Below, in pieces: positions 26,452 through 35,691 of a DNA stretch of 64,000 bases; the stretch's first letter is position 1; every line of letters begins with the position of its first letter. Under the pieces are notes generated by a model. That model searched no databases and was not told the DNA's origin. It worked only from the letters and a program-made list of their open reading frames with translations. Source of the stretch: Segetibacter sp. (GTDB taxonomy: Bacteria > Bacteroidota > Bacteroidia > Chitinophagales > Chitinophagaceae); NCBI RefSeq assembly GCF_025963695.1, contig NZ_JAOQAH010000066.1, forward strand, positions 23,223 to 87,222, written 5' to 3'. A program made the translations under genes and the position numbers.

Positions 26452-26485
26452 AGCCATCTTTTACAGGATGGCTTTTTCTTTTTTA
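26452..26485 (+). terminator. Terminator of sdhCAB
   Basis: AGCCATC (26452-26458) pairs with GATGGCT (26467-26473) and is followed by TTTTTCTTTTTT. Because it lies ahead of 26498, it rules out the longer N-terminal extension of the next gene's frame. Confidence 0.85.
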
Positions 26486-26497
26486 AAAACAATTTAT

Positions 26498-26983
26498 ATG
26501 TCTTATGTAGTTCCCGCTAACACAAGAATAGGTCACATTCACCTAAAGGTTTCAGACCTTGATAAGGCCCTTGCTTTTTATCACAATTTGCTGGGTTTCC
26601 AAATCATGCAGTATTATGGAAAGTCTGCAGTTTTTATATCTGCCGGCGGATATCACCATCATATTGGCTTAAACACCTGGCATAGTAAAAATGCAGCCCC
26701 AGCCCCTGTAAATACTTGTGGATTGTATCACACTGCCATTCTTTATCCTGAAAGAAAAGATCTGGCTGTAATTTTTAAAAGGCTTACAGTAGCAAATTAT
26801 CCCCTTTCCGGAGCCGCTGATCACGGCGTTTCCGAAGCGCTTTATTTAAACGATCCTGATGGTAATGGAGTAGAGTTGTATTGGGATAAGCCAAAGGAGC
26901 AGTGGCCTGTTGATGGTGATGGCAATCTGCAGATGGTGACAGAGGCGCTCGACTTTGATTCGTTGTTAAGAGAAATTGAGTAG
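26498..26983 (+). CDS. VOC-family protein, catechol-2,3-dioxygenase-like (CatE group)
   Basis: A 161-residue single VOC domain from MSYVVPANTRIGHIHLKVSD. His (GHIHLKV), His (YHHHIGLNTW) and the terminal Glu strand (DPDGNGVELYWDKP) are the metal ligands of extradiol-dioxygenase relatives. YHHHIG and GLYHTAILYPERKDLA are typical of the CatE/YfiE group. One VOC unit is present, where full catechol dioxygenases have two, so a dimer would be needed. Substrate unknown. It begins after the sdhB terminator and is probably a separate transcript, although no clean promoter is seen. Confidence 0.85.
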   Translation: MSYVVPANTRIGHIHLKVSDLDKALAFYHNLLGFQIMQYYGKSAVFISAGGYHHHIGLNTWHSKNAAPAPVNTCGLYHTAILYPERKDLAVIFKRLTVANYPLSGAADHGVSEALYLNDPDGNGVELYWDKPKEQWPVDGDGNLQMVTEALDFDSLLREIE

Positions 26984-27011
26984 TTTTTGGTACAAACAGT
27001 CGTTCAATGAT

Positions 27012-27040
27012 TACGCATCGTTGCGACGCATTTCGTTCAT
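27012..27040 (-). repeat. Dispersed repeat, type B copy 2
   Basis: Minus strand: ATGAACGAAATGCGTCGCAA then CGATGCGTAA. It matches the copies at 20011 and 44691 except that GCGACG is GCGTCG. The rest of 26984-27210 shows no gene. Confidence 0.65.
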
Positions 27041-27210
27041 CTTTATCTCTTTGGGGAACAAGCAGACTAGAGTTATATAGTATAACATGAGCTCTATAGC
27101 GCTTGCAATTTGCTACTTTCTTTGCTTATTTCTTAAACTCTCGTCAACATTGCCTTCTCTCCCAAGTTTAATCACACTTTCTTTCAACTGTCATCCGTCA
27201 TCTGTAAACC

Positions 27211-27930
27211 ATGTCCAATTCATATTTCCAGTTTAAACAGTTCAAGATCCATCAGCAAAAATCGGCCATGAAAGTTTGTACTGATGCCTGCTTATTTGGA
27301 GCGTGGGTAGCTGACAAAATGGAGGGAAGAAAAATAAAAAATGTACTCGATATAGGTACCGGAACAGGGCTATTATCTCTTATGATAGCGCAGAAGATTG
27401 ATGCAGAAATTGATGCAGTTGAAATAGATGAAGCCGCCGCAGAGCAAGCAAAAGAGAATTTTAAACAGTCGCCTTATGCTGACGTCGGACGGCTTAATAT
27501 AGTCAAGGGAGATGTTAGAAAGCTACAAACCAATACTGATTATGACCTCATCGTTTCAAATCCACCCTTTTATAACAACGATCTAAAAAGTGTAGACCAA
27601 CAACGTAATCTCGCTTTACATAGTATATCATTAAGTTTTGAAGAATTAGTATTTCAGGTAGTCAAATATTTAAAACCCAACGGTTTCTTTGCAGTTCTTT
27701 TGCCCTTTGCACGGTCTGAAAATTTTATTTCAACGGCAGAAAGACGGAATCTATTTTTGTTTGAGCAGATGCTTGTAAAGCAAACGGAGGAACATCAATG
27801 TTTCCGGTCAATGCTTCTATTTTCAAAGTCTTTTTCAATGCAAAAAACATCTGAGATTTCTATAAAGAAAGGGGATAAATATTCAGCACCGTTTGTCTCG
27901 CTTTTAAAAGATTACTACTTGTACTTATAA
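27211..27930 (+). CDS. tRNA1(Val) (adenine-37-N6)-methyltransferase
   Basis: A 239-residue SAM-dependent methyltransferase of the TrmN6/YfiC family. The start MSNSYFQFKQFKIHQQKSAM plus VCTDACLFGAW is diagnostic of the family. SAM motif I is LDIGTGTGLL (46-55), the acidic motif II is DAVEIDEAA, and the N6-adenine catalytic motif is NPPFYNND (117-124). The family modifies A37 of tRNA1(Val). The length is normal. It lies 85 bp ahead of hscB, possibly in the same transcript. Confidence 0.9.
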   Translation: MSNSYFQFKQFKIHQQKSAMKVCTDACLFGAWVADKMEGRKIKNVLDIGTGTGLLSLMIAQKIDAEIDAVEIDEAAAEQAKENFKQSPYADVGRLNIVKGDVRKLQTNTDYDLIVSNPPFYNNDLKSVDQQRNLALHSISLSFEELVFQVVKYLKPNGFFAVLLPFARSENFISTAERRNLFLFEQMLVKQTEEHQCFRSMLLFSKSFSMQKTSEISIKKGDKYSAPFVSLLKDYYLYL

Positions 27931-28015
27931 ACCCCTTAACTGCTTTTTCACTTATAAAAATCTGTCCACGTTCTTTACCAGAACTTTTTTCTGCACCTAA
28001 GGCAAAATTAAAATT

Positions 28016-28528
28016 ATGAACCACTTTGAATTGTTTAAAATACCAATTACGCTTACTCCCAATATGGGGCAACTAAAACCAAAATTTTATGAATTGAGCA
28101 GGAAATTTCATCCTGACTTTTTCACTAACGAAACAGAGGGCGAACAGTCCGAAGCGTTGGAGGTGTCGTCGCAAATAAACAAAGCATTTAAGGTTTTTCA
28201 AAATAAGGACGAAACAATTAAATACGTTCTACAATTAAAAGGGTTACTCGAAGAAGAGGAGAAATACAATTTACAGCCCGATTTTTTGATGGAGATGATG
28301 GATTTGAATGAGCAAATGATGGAGGCCACGATGCAGGGAGACGAGGAAGCGACAGGGAAATTAAAAACAACTGTTGCAGAGGCGGAAGCAGAAATATACG
28401 AGCCAGTTAAGGAGATTATAGAAGAATATGAAGAAGGTAAAACAACCACAGAAGAACTATTAAGAGTGAAGGAATACTACTACAAAAAAAAATATCTCAA
28501 CAGGATTTTGGCCACAATGCAACGATGA
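28016..28528 (+). CDS. hscB: Iron-sulfur cluster co-chaperone HscB
   Basis: A 170-residue J-domain protein that directs the scaffold-bound Fe-S cluster to HscA or DnaK. The J-domain is MNHFELFKIPITLTPNMG with the HPD tripeptide at residues 32-34 (KFHPDFFT). The C-terminal HSCB helices (FLMEMMDLNEQMMEAT, LLRVKEYYYKKKYLNRI) bind the scaffold. No isc genes are next to it. It sits 26 bp before tRNA-Leu. Confidence 0.9.
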   Translation: MNHFELFKIPITLTPNMGQLKPKFYELSRKFHPDFFTNETEGEQSEALEVSSQINKAFKVFQNKDETIKYVLQLKGLLEEEEKYNLQPDFLMEMMDLNEQMMEATMQGDEEATGKLKTTVAEAEAEIYEPVKEIIEEYEEGKTTTEELLRVKEYYYKKKYLNRILATMQR

Positions 28529-28554
28529 CTTAATATTGCAGCCCAACGAAAAAC

Positions 28555-28638
28555 GCCCGGGTGGCGGAATTGGTAGACGCAGCAGACTCAAAATCTGCCG
28601 TTCGCAAGGATGTGCTGGTTCGATTCCAGTCCCGGGCA
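28555..28638 (+). tRNA. tRNA-Leu (anticodon CAA)
   Basis: An 84-nt class II tRNA. Acceptor arms GCCCGGG (28555-28561) and CCCGGGC (28631-28637) pair fully, with discriminator A. The anticodon stem GCAGA/TCTGC encloses CTCAAAA, anticodon CAA. A long variable arm typical of tRNA-Leu follows, and the T arm is GCTGG-TTCGATT-CCAGT. CCA is not encoded. Confidence 0.95.
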
Positions 28639-28644
28639 CTTGGT

Positions 28645-28690
28645 AACCCTTGTATTTCATTAGCTACTATTGATTTACAAGGGTTTAATA
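28645..28690 (+). terminator. Hairpin after tRNA-Leu, probable terminator
   Basis: AACCCTTGTA (28645-28654) pairs perfectly with TACAAGGGTT (28676-28685) over a 21-nt loop. It starts 7 nt after the tRNA. The T run behind it is short, so termination may be partial. Confidence 0.6.
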
Positions 28691-29205
28691 TTTCAAATCG
28701 TTACTTTTTTTCTTTTCCCCACTTCTTATTTGTTTTTTGATACCAGATTGGTCCATACTTTTCTATATTGTGCGACTATAAACATAATTAAGAAGGTATC
28801 AAGCGATAACAAAAAAGTGTAGTATTTCTTTAATGTAAAGTTTACCGGACAAAGAAGATCAAGCGGCATAATTACATGGCTAAAGCCAAAAAATCAGGTA
28901 GAGAAAAACCATAACAAACAAGCCCTTAATATTCGTTACGATCTCAAATCGTACTTACGGTCAGGGCAATCAACATCGCCTACACACCTCAACATAAACT
29001 TTCGAAGCTAATTTTAGACTACTACTCTAAATACATTATATTAAATCGGAAAGCTGAAAATCGACATCTAGAAACAAACCTTATTGCCTTCAAAAACTAT
29101 CTTACAAAAAATTCAATTTGCCGATAGATACTACCGAAAATTATGCGAAGCTTTTGTGACTATCGGTGTAACATTACGAAAGTTTTGCCGAGGGCCCCAC
29201 TACAA
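28691..29205. other. Gene-free AT-rich stretch after tRNA-Leu
   Basis: About 515 bp without a credible open frame on either strand. Short broken frames are seen, but I recognise no domain. It may be decayed accessory DNA next to a tRNA, a common integration site. No duplicated tRNA end was found to prove integration. Confidence 0.4.
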
Positions 29206-29231
29206 GTACAAGTGAGTGACACAACCATGTT
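29206..29231 (+). repeat. Dispersed repeat, type A copy 6
   Basis: GTACAAGTGAGTGACACAAC then CATGTT, nearly identical to copies 1 and 2. It lies 58 bp upstream of the GH127 start. Confidence 0.8.
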
Positions 29232-29289
29232 ACATAGAGAGCGAATGCCGGTAACATAAAAATTACTAATAAGATAAACAACGACGTAA

Positions 29290-31647
29290 ATGAAATTTTT
29301 TCTTTTAAATGCAGTATTATTTTTTATGCCTGCGATAGCCTTTAATCAAACTAGGGCATTAAAAGCTTTTCCTTTATCGAGTGTTCGATTGTTGAACAGT
29401 CCTTTCAGGCAAGCACAGGAAACGGATTTGAAATACATGCTTTCGCTTGATGCAGACAGGTTGCTAGCACCTTTTTTAAGAGAAGCAGGTATTGAGCCAA
29501 AGGCAAAGAGTTACCCTAACTGGGAAAATACAGGTTTGGATGGTCATATAGGGGGACATTATATTTCGGCTTTGTCAAACATGTATGCTGCAACAGGCGA
29601 TACGCGAATATTAGAAAGGCTGCGTTACATGATTGACTGGTTAGATAAATGCCAGCGAAAAGATACGGACGGGTATGTAGGCGGAATACCGGGCGGTAAG
29701 AAGATATGGGGGGACATTGCAGCGGGAAACATTAAAGCTGCGAGCTTTTCGTTAAACGATAAATGGGTGCCGTTATATAACATCCACAAATTGTTTGCAG
29801 GGCTGGTAGATGCATATAACATCGCCGGCAGTACTAAAGCAAAAGAAGTGTTGGTGAAGCTGTCGGATTGGTTTGTTAATATAACATTGAAGTTAACTGA
29901 TGAACAAATACAAACAATGTTACGTAGTGAACATGGTGGAATGAATGAAGCGTTTGCAGATGTTGCTGTTATTGCAGGAGATAAAAAATACCTTGAATTA
30001 GCCAGAAGGTTGTCACACCGCGTCATACTTAATCCGTTGCTTCAACAAAGGGATGCATTGAATGGCTTGCATGCTAACACACAGATACCAAAAGTGATAG
30101 GGTATATGCGCATAGCCCAGGTAGCCAACGATACTGCATGGGCGAATGCTGCCAACTTTTTCTGGAATACAGTAACAAAGAACAGGACGATATCGATAGG
30201 CGGAAATAGTGTAAGGGAACACTTTCACCCTGCTAACAATTTTTCATCGATGATTGAGACAAAAGAAGGTCCCGAGACTTGTAACAGCTATAACATGTTG
30301 AAGCTATCGAAGCAATTATTTCTTTCAAATGCGTCGGCTAATTATATGGATTATTACGAGAGAACTGTGTACAATCACATTCTTTCATCGCAGCATCCTG
30401 CAGGCGGCTTTGTTTATTTTACCCCAATACGTCCGCGTCATTACCGTGTTTATTCGCAGCCACAACAAAGCTTCTGGTGTTGTGTTGGGTCGGGGTTGGA
30501 GAACCATGGTAAGTATGGAGAAATAATTTATGGGCATAATGATAAAGACATTTTTATAAACCTTTTTATTCCATCTGTACTTGAGTGGAAACAAAAAGGA
30601 ATTTCGCTGGAACAACAAACAAGCTTTCCAAACACTGAAAGAACACAGATAAAGCTTACGCTGAAAAAGCCACAGCAATTTGCGGTTTTCTTCAGGTATC
30701 CTTCGTGGGTAAGGGATGGTATGCTAAAAGCACGGGTTAATAATAAAGACGTTGTTGTAAAGCGCAATCCTAATTGATATATATCCATCAATCGAATATG
30801 GAAATCAGGCGACGTACTTTCTATTTACCTGCCGATGGAAACTAAGGCGGAGTTTCTGCCAGACAGTTCCCAGTGGATGAGCTTTGTTCGTGGACCTATC
30901 GTATTAGCCGCTGCTACTGATACAACCGATTTAGTTGGATTGACAGCCGATGATAGCCGGATGGGCCATATAGCAAACGGGTTGTTGTACCCTATAGATG
31001 AAGCTCCGATGATTGTATCGGCGAGTAGAAATTTTACAACTGCACTTCAACCTGTGCAGCATAAACCTTTTACATACACAGCTTCAAACGTTATTTATCC
31101 CGTTAAGTACAAGAATTTGCAATTAGTTCCTTTTTATACCATTCATGATGCACGTTATATGTTATACTGGAGATATGCAACACCACATCAACTTGAAGGT
31201 ATTAAAGAAGGACTACGCAAAAGCGAAGAAGCAAAGCTGGCACTGCAGGCAATTACAGTAGACCAGGTTGCACCAGGTGAACAACAACCTGAATCTGACC
31301 ACAATTTTAAGGGAGAAAGAACCGAAACAGGAGTACATCTTGACAGGCATTGGAGAAGTGCGAGTGGATGGTTCAGCTACGACTTAAGAAATCTGAACAA
31401 AGAAGCCCGTAAACTACGGATCACTTACTCCGGACAGGATAGAAGCCGGTCTTTTTACATTTATGTAAATAATGTTTTATTAAAAGCGGTTGAATTGAAA
31501 GGAAGCGAAGGGGATAAGTTTTTTGATGTTGAGTATGAGCTGCCTGCTGAAATTGTGAATACGCCGTCGGCGTTGCTTACAGTAAAATTTGTAGCACATG
31601 AAGGATCGATAGCCGGGGGAGTTTACTATGCGAGGCTGCTGAAATAA
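29290..31647 (+). pseudogene. GH127 beta-L-arabinofuranosidase-like gene with an in-frame stop
   Basis: The gene has a signal peptide (MKFFLLNAVLFFMPAIAFNQ) and the GH127 (DUF1680) core, including ENTGLDGHIGGHYISALSNM, YNIHKLFAGLVDAY and EHGGMNEAFADVAVIAGD. The zinc/catalytic region is ETCNSYNMLKLSKQLF and SFWCCVGSGLENHGKYGE. At codon 496 a TGA (30775-30777) interrupts KRNPN*YISINRIWKSGD. The same frame then runs without further stops to 31647 (SFVRGPIVLAAATDTTDL and a C-terminal beta domain). A single change such as GGA to TGA explains it. Total length with readthrough is 785 residues, normal for secreted members that release arabinose from plant glycans. The truncated product keeps the catalytic Cys region but lacks the C-terminal domains. 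Confidence 0.9.
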
Positions 31648-32442
31648 GGAACGGGGGTACTGTTTTTACCAGTAACAGGTTAGGCAAAGTGGGCTTTAAT
31701 ACCTGTCTATACAATTCATTAAGTTGGTAAGAGCATTTCGGTTGATTGAAACATTATAAATAGCGAGTTTAATACTTTAAAGAAAAAATGTAAGAATGTT
31801 GCAATTGGGGTGATAATAGGTAGCCTTTTTTTGAATTATTCCTCCTGGCTAACCTCGTTTTCGTAAGATCTAGAAAAACAGCAACCGGCATTAAAACAAC
31901 GCCGAAAACAGATATCAACTTTAGTTGCATACTATTAGATTTATATAGGTAACAAGACGATTAAGCAATAAGGCACGGTTGCAACATGATAAAGGTTGGT
32001 AACGATTAGAAAACCCTTTCGATCTCCGTTCCTATATTACTAACACACTATAAATCTTCTCCTTTAAATTTTGGCTTTAAATGCCCGCAAGTTTCACCGG
32101 AAACATTTTAAAATGAGGGTAAATAGGAGAAATCTACTCCCCCGGTAATCACACTTCCAGAATCCGTTAGGCAGTTCGTCCGGGTAGCATATTTGCCTTT
32201 AGTTAATTAAACTCGCTGGTTATGTAAAACTACAGGTTGTCTATATGTTAATAAAGGCGCTTTTGCTATTATTTATCAACAAAGTTTACATACGATGCAT
32301 CGAAAATAACTAAAAAAATATCTTTCATATATGTCTTTTAATGTTTTGAACGCCTTAATCTCACCGTCAGAATTTGAGCGCTATTCGGTATATTGAAAAG
32401 ACTTGAAATTCAATTGTTCGGAATTTTTTTTAATCTAAATAA
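31648..32442. other. Long gene-free stretch (about 800 bp)
   Basis: No open frame above 60 codons, no recognised protein fragment and no dispersed repeat. It is strongly AT-rich towards the right end. It probably holds the promoter of the 32443 gene, but I could not place one with confidence. Confidence 0.4.
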
Positions 32443-33009
32443 ATGAAAACACCTCTACTTAATCACTTGAAAAACCAATTTTCGGAGCAACTCCCATATG
32501 AAGGTTTTGAATTGCCTGAAACTATCAGACAGTGTGTTGAAGAAACGATTGCAGCAAATGTTGCAACTTGTTTAGACCCCCTAAAAGCAAAAGGTCATTG
32601 CCTTAGAATGAGTGACCTTTTGATGTTAAATTTAGCAGAAGCAGGAAAAAAGCCTTTTGTAGATTGTAAAATAATTCACACCAAAAAGCCTCACCCTCAT
32701 TTTTGGCTATATGTAGATGGTTGGCACATTGATCTAACAGCAAAGCAATTTAATCCTGATGCGCCATGTCCGAAAATTTGGAAGGATGAAGATTGTAATT
32801 TAAGCAGCCTCTATGCAGTTGAAAGAGGAAAAGGGACAGTTCTTTTTAAATTAGTGCCTTTTAAAGAAAAGAGTGTTCCTGCATATTCAACTGCAGTTAT
32901 AAGCCGAATTTGGAAGCGAACTTTAAAAAAGCATTATAATGATCTGAAAAATACAGTAATAGATTTTATAAGTAACCGGGTTAAACAAGAGAATTCAATT
33001 TTGGGTTAA
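32443..33009 (+). CDS. Orphan protein with a Cys-His-Asp pattern (papain/transglutaminase-like?)
   Basis: A 188-residue protein I do not recognise by name. It has no signal peptide and is hydrophilic. The middle carries GHCLRMSDLLMLNLAEAG, with Cys53 at the start of a helix. PHPHFWLYVDGWHIDLTAKQ follows, with His86 opening a strand and Asp97 in the next. The spacing Cys-(33)-His-(11)-Asp and the GWHIDLT strand are the pattern of papain-like/transglutaminase-like folds, where these residues form a catalytic triad. The C-terminus is basic (RIWKRTLKKHYNDLK). It stands alone between two gene-free stretches of 795 and 606 bp. Peptidase or amide hydrolase activity is inferred only from the triad. 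Confidence 0.6.
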   Translation: MKTPLLNHLKNQFSEQLPYEGFELPETIRQCVEETIAANVATCLDPLKAKGHCLRMSDLLMLNLAEAGKKPFVDCKIIHTKKPHPHFWLYVDGWHIDLTAKQFNPDAPCPKIWKDEDCNLSSLYAVERGKGTVLFKLVPFKEKSVPAYSTAVISRIWKRTLKKHYNDLKNTVIDFISNRVKQENSILG

Positions 33010-33615
33010 TTAAACAGAATTTTGATTTTACCATAATTAGCCTGCTATTGAATAGATTTAGGGCATAGTAGTATTATGCTATAAAAAAGTTTACCGACAC
33101 TTATTTCACCACAGCCTTCTTGATGATGCAAGAGTGGCTAAAGAATAATTAGATTTAGTGACATATAGGAATATTTGGTTTCCAAATTTCGTATTGTCTC
33201 CATTTTTGATTTCGCGAAAGTATTAGCTATTATGGGGAAGGACCATACATTAAATATTTATAAAGGGCTTAAACGTCTAAAGGTTCAAGCCGTCTATCAA
33301 GGCTAAATGGTTTTAAATGAGATTACTCTTAATGATAATATTGGTGCTAATACTTCTTTTAATGAGACCATTCATTTCAAAACTATTTGACGAAGATTTT
33401 GAATAGTTCACTGTCTCAATGAAGTCTCTTTCTAATTTTCAGGTAATAAGAATTGTAACCTGTACCTACGATCGCTTATCATAAAAGCGTTCGTCAAATA
33501 AATTCGAATTGTTCTGCTTTTAGTTCAATCGGTAGGTATTTTTATTTCTACTTTTCTTGTAGCTTTCTGCGAGGAATTACGTACAGCTATGCTGCAATTC
33601 ACCCATCCTCCACTA
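33010..33615. other. Gene-free stretch
   Basis: About 600 AT-rich bases with only very short open frames on both strands. No protein fragment or repeat copy is recognisable. Confidence 0.4.
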
Positions 33616-34536
33616 CTATCTTCGGGTTTTTAGTTTCCGCAGGTTTATCTTAATCTTATTTCTAATTGCATTAATCATATTGACAGAAAAAAGTGACTTT
33701 ATTAAAGTCGGCTTTTTGTTAAAGGTGCCTAAACTATTTATATAATAGGGAAAAGGGAATGGGGAATTATGCGTGTAGAAGTAGTAGGTGGTTTTGAAGT
33801 AGATAAAATGAACTAGTAAGTACTCTTTTTCCAGATAAAATATTCCTTCCTTATCAATAGTAACTGGTATTGATCCTTTTGGCTCTAAAATATAATTGGT
33901 AAAAGCAATTCTTAACCCTTCTTTTTGTGCCAGGAGTACAATCTCTGTAAAGCTTTGTATAGGTGTGTTCAATTTAAAAATAGACTCACCTGCTTGCAAT
34001 CTAGTAAAAAAATTTCCCCCGCATTCATCGAAACCCAAAACTCTTTTATTTGTAAAAACATGCTGCCAGTCTCTGCTCTTTTTAAACAAAGTCTTACAAT
34101 AAGTATTGTTGCGCATAAAAAACATAGAGCCAGAAACATAACTGGTAATACCGCTAAAGAAGTCTATTTTATTAAGATACTCCTGGGTAATGAAATGTGA
34201 GAAGTTGCCCATTATAGTGTCAACATCGAGGGTGCCCCAAAAATCATAATTGCTGATATAACTTTCAAAAATGAAGCCGTACGCGGGCTTGAAGTCAATT
34301 AACTTGTAGGGCCGTTCAACTGCCACACTTATATCAAGCCTTTTTTCAAATAGGGTCTTTATTTCTGTTGTTGACATTAAATTCCACAACACATTTTCGG
34401 GTACAACATTAGGTTTAGCAATGTCAGTAAAGAAAATTACATCAAACGGTTTTTCTTTAACTGAATTTAAAAACAAAGGAAAGTATGAGGGAAACTTACC
34501 GTAATAGGGTATTATAAAAGCGATTTTTTGGCTCAT
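33616..34536 (-). CDS. DUF6625-family glycosyltransferase-like protein
   Basis: A 306-residue cytoplasmic protein starting MSQKIAFIIPYYGKFPSYFP. The ATG at 34536 is chosen over a TTG five codons upstream. The motifs IIPYYGKFPSYF, YKLIDFKPAYGFIFESYI and FWGTLDVDTIMGNF are characteristic of the DUF6625 group found in capsule and LPS clusters. The DVD may correspond to the metal-binding DxD of GT-A glycosyltransferases. It precedes glmM and a flippase and follows a GT2 gene on the same strand, which suggests work on a surface glycan. Confidence 0.75.
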   Translation of the reverse strand: MSQKIAFIIPYYGKFPSYFPLFLNSVKEKPFDVIFFTDIAKPNVVPENVLWNLMSTTEIKTLFEKRLDISVAVERPYKLIDFKPAYGFIFESYISNYDFWGTLDVDTIMGNFSHFITQEYLNKIDFFSGITSYVSGSMFFMRNNTYCKTLFKKSRDWQHVFTNKRVLGFDECGGNFFTRLQAGESIFKLNTPIQSFTEIVLLAQKEGLRIAFTNYILEPKGSIPVTIDKEGIFYLEKEYLLVHFIYFKTTYYFYTHNSPFPFPYYINSLGTFNKKPTLIKSLFSVNMINAIRNKIKINLRKLKTRR

Positions 34537-34623
34537 ATCTCTGGTACTCAAAATAATTCATTTCTAGATTAAATCAATTTGCGGCAGCTCTTAATATTGC
34601 AATTGGAGATAATACACCCTTTC

Positions 34624-35484
34624 TCATTTTGCCAGGGCTTTTGCATACCTGCGATTCCACTTATGAAAATTAAAAAATACTACCGCAAGATGCTGGAACA
34701 TAATCTTAATTGCTATTAAGAGCTCGTAAGAGAAACGAAGTTTTTTAATAAAGCGTGTTATGATGTGTAGATGAGTCGAAGCTATAGATTTTAAAAGAGG
34801 AGTTAAACCAGATGGTTGGTTGTGTTTGTAATTATAATAGATCGACATTTCTTCAAACTTTCCCAATTTCCATCCACTATGAATTTTCCTGTAAGGGTGT
34901 ACAACTTTAGCTTCGGTTGCAAAAAGAACCTTATTGGTTGTCGCTAAAATCCTGGCGTTTAAGTCGTAGTCTTCCATATGTGGATATTTGAAGTTTTCGT
35001 CGAATCCTTCTAGCTCGAAAAACAGATTTTTTTTTATTGCAAAGTTGCAGCTTAGCAAATACCCGCCGGTGGTTTTACTATTGCCTGGTGCTCGTTCTAT
35101 TGGACTTATCATTCCGCGTTCCCGTTCAATCCACCCTTCCAGTACTTTTATTTCAGGGTTTGCAGTAATAAGCGAACTATAGCTTTCGAGGAGGTTGGTT
35201 TTTGGCAGGCAATCGTCATCGAGGAAAACAAGCCATTCACCTTTTGCATGCCTTGCTCCATTATTTCTGTTTGATGCCGGACCTTTTTTAGGCCCTTCCA
35301 GCCACCGTGCCCATGGGTATTTCTCCTGTATCATATCCTTTGCACCGTTGTCTTTACTATCATCTGTTATAATTACTTCATAATCTAGCTCGCCAATTGT
35401 TTGTACCTTTTTTTGTAGCAAGTCAAGGCATTGCCCTAATAGTATATTTCGATTGCAAGTAGGTATGATAATTGAAAAATACAT
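34624..35484 (-). CDS. Glycosyltransferase family 2
   Basis: A 286-residue GT-A enzyme. It starts MYFSIIIPTCNRNILLGQCL, with DYEVIITDDSKDNGA for nucleotide-sugar binding, GPASNRNNGARHAKGEWLVF and the metal-binding LDDDCLP (residues about 92-98). The acceptor/catalytic region is FDENFKYPHMEDYDLNARI (the ED motif). No membrane helix is obvious apart from a weakly hydrophobic C-terminus. It shares strand and an 87-bp gap with the DUF6625 gene downstream, and the two may form a unit for a surface polysaccharide or glycoprotein glycan. Confidence 0.9.
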   Translation of the reverse strand: MYFSIIIPTCNRNILLGQCLDLLQKKVQTIGELDYEVIITDDSKDNGAKDMIQEKYPWARWLEGPKKGPASNRNNGARHAKGEWLVFLDDDCLPKTNLLESYSSLITANPEIKVLEGWIERERGMISPIERAPGNSKTTGGYLLSCNFAIKKNLFFELEGFDENFKYPHMEDYDLNARILATTNKVLFATEAKVVHPYRKIHSGWKLGKFEEMSIYYNYKHNQPSGLTPLLKSIASTHLHIITRFIKKLRFSYELLIAIKIMFQHLAVVFFNFHKWNRRYAKALAK

Positions 35485-35691
35485 ACATTTTATTTTTATT
35501 AAAAGTATTGATTAATACTAGTTATACCATACTAAATATTAAAACCAGCAATCTTCACCTGCATGATTTTTTAGGTTTTGTAAAGGGGCAGGTAATAATA
35601 ATGTTGCAGGAATCTACCTTCGCTCTTTCATTGTAATTCAGTAAGCTTTGAATTTTTCTTTTATGTTTGCACTCGAATAAATGAAAGCTTA

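Noticed and set aside
28555..28638. tRNA-Leu as a proven integration site
   Set aside because: No integrase gene and no duplicated 3' tRNA end were found in the window.
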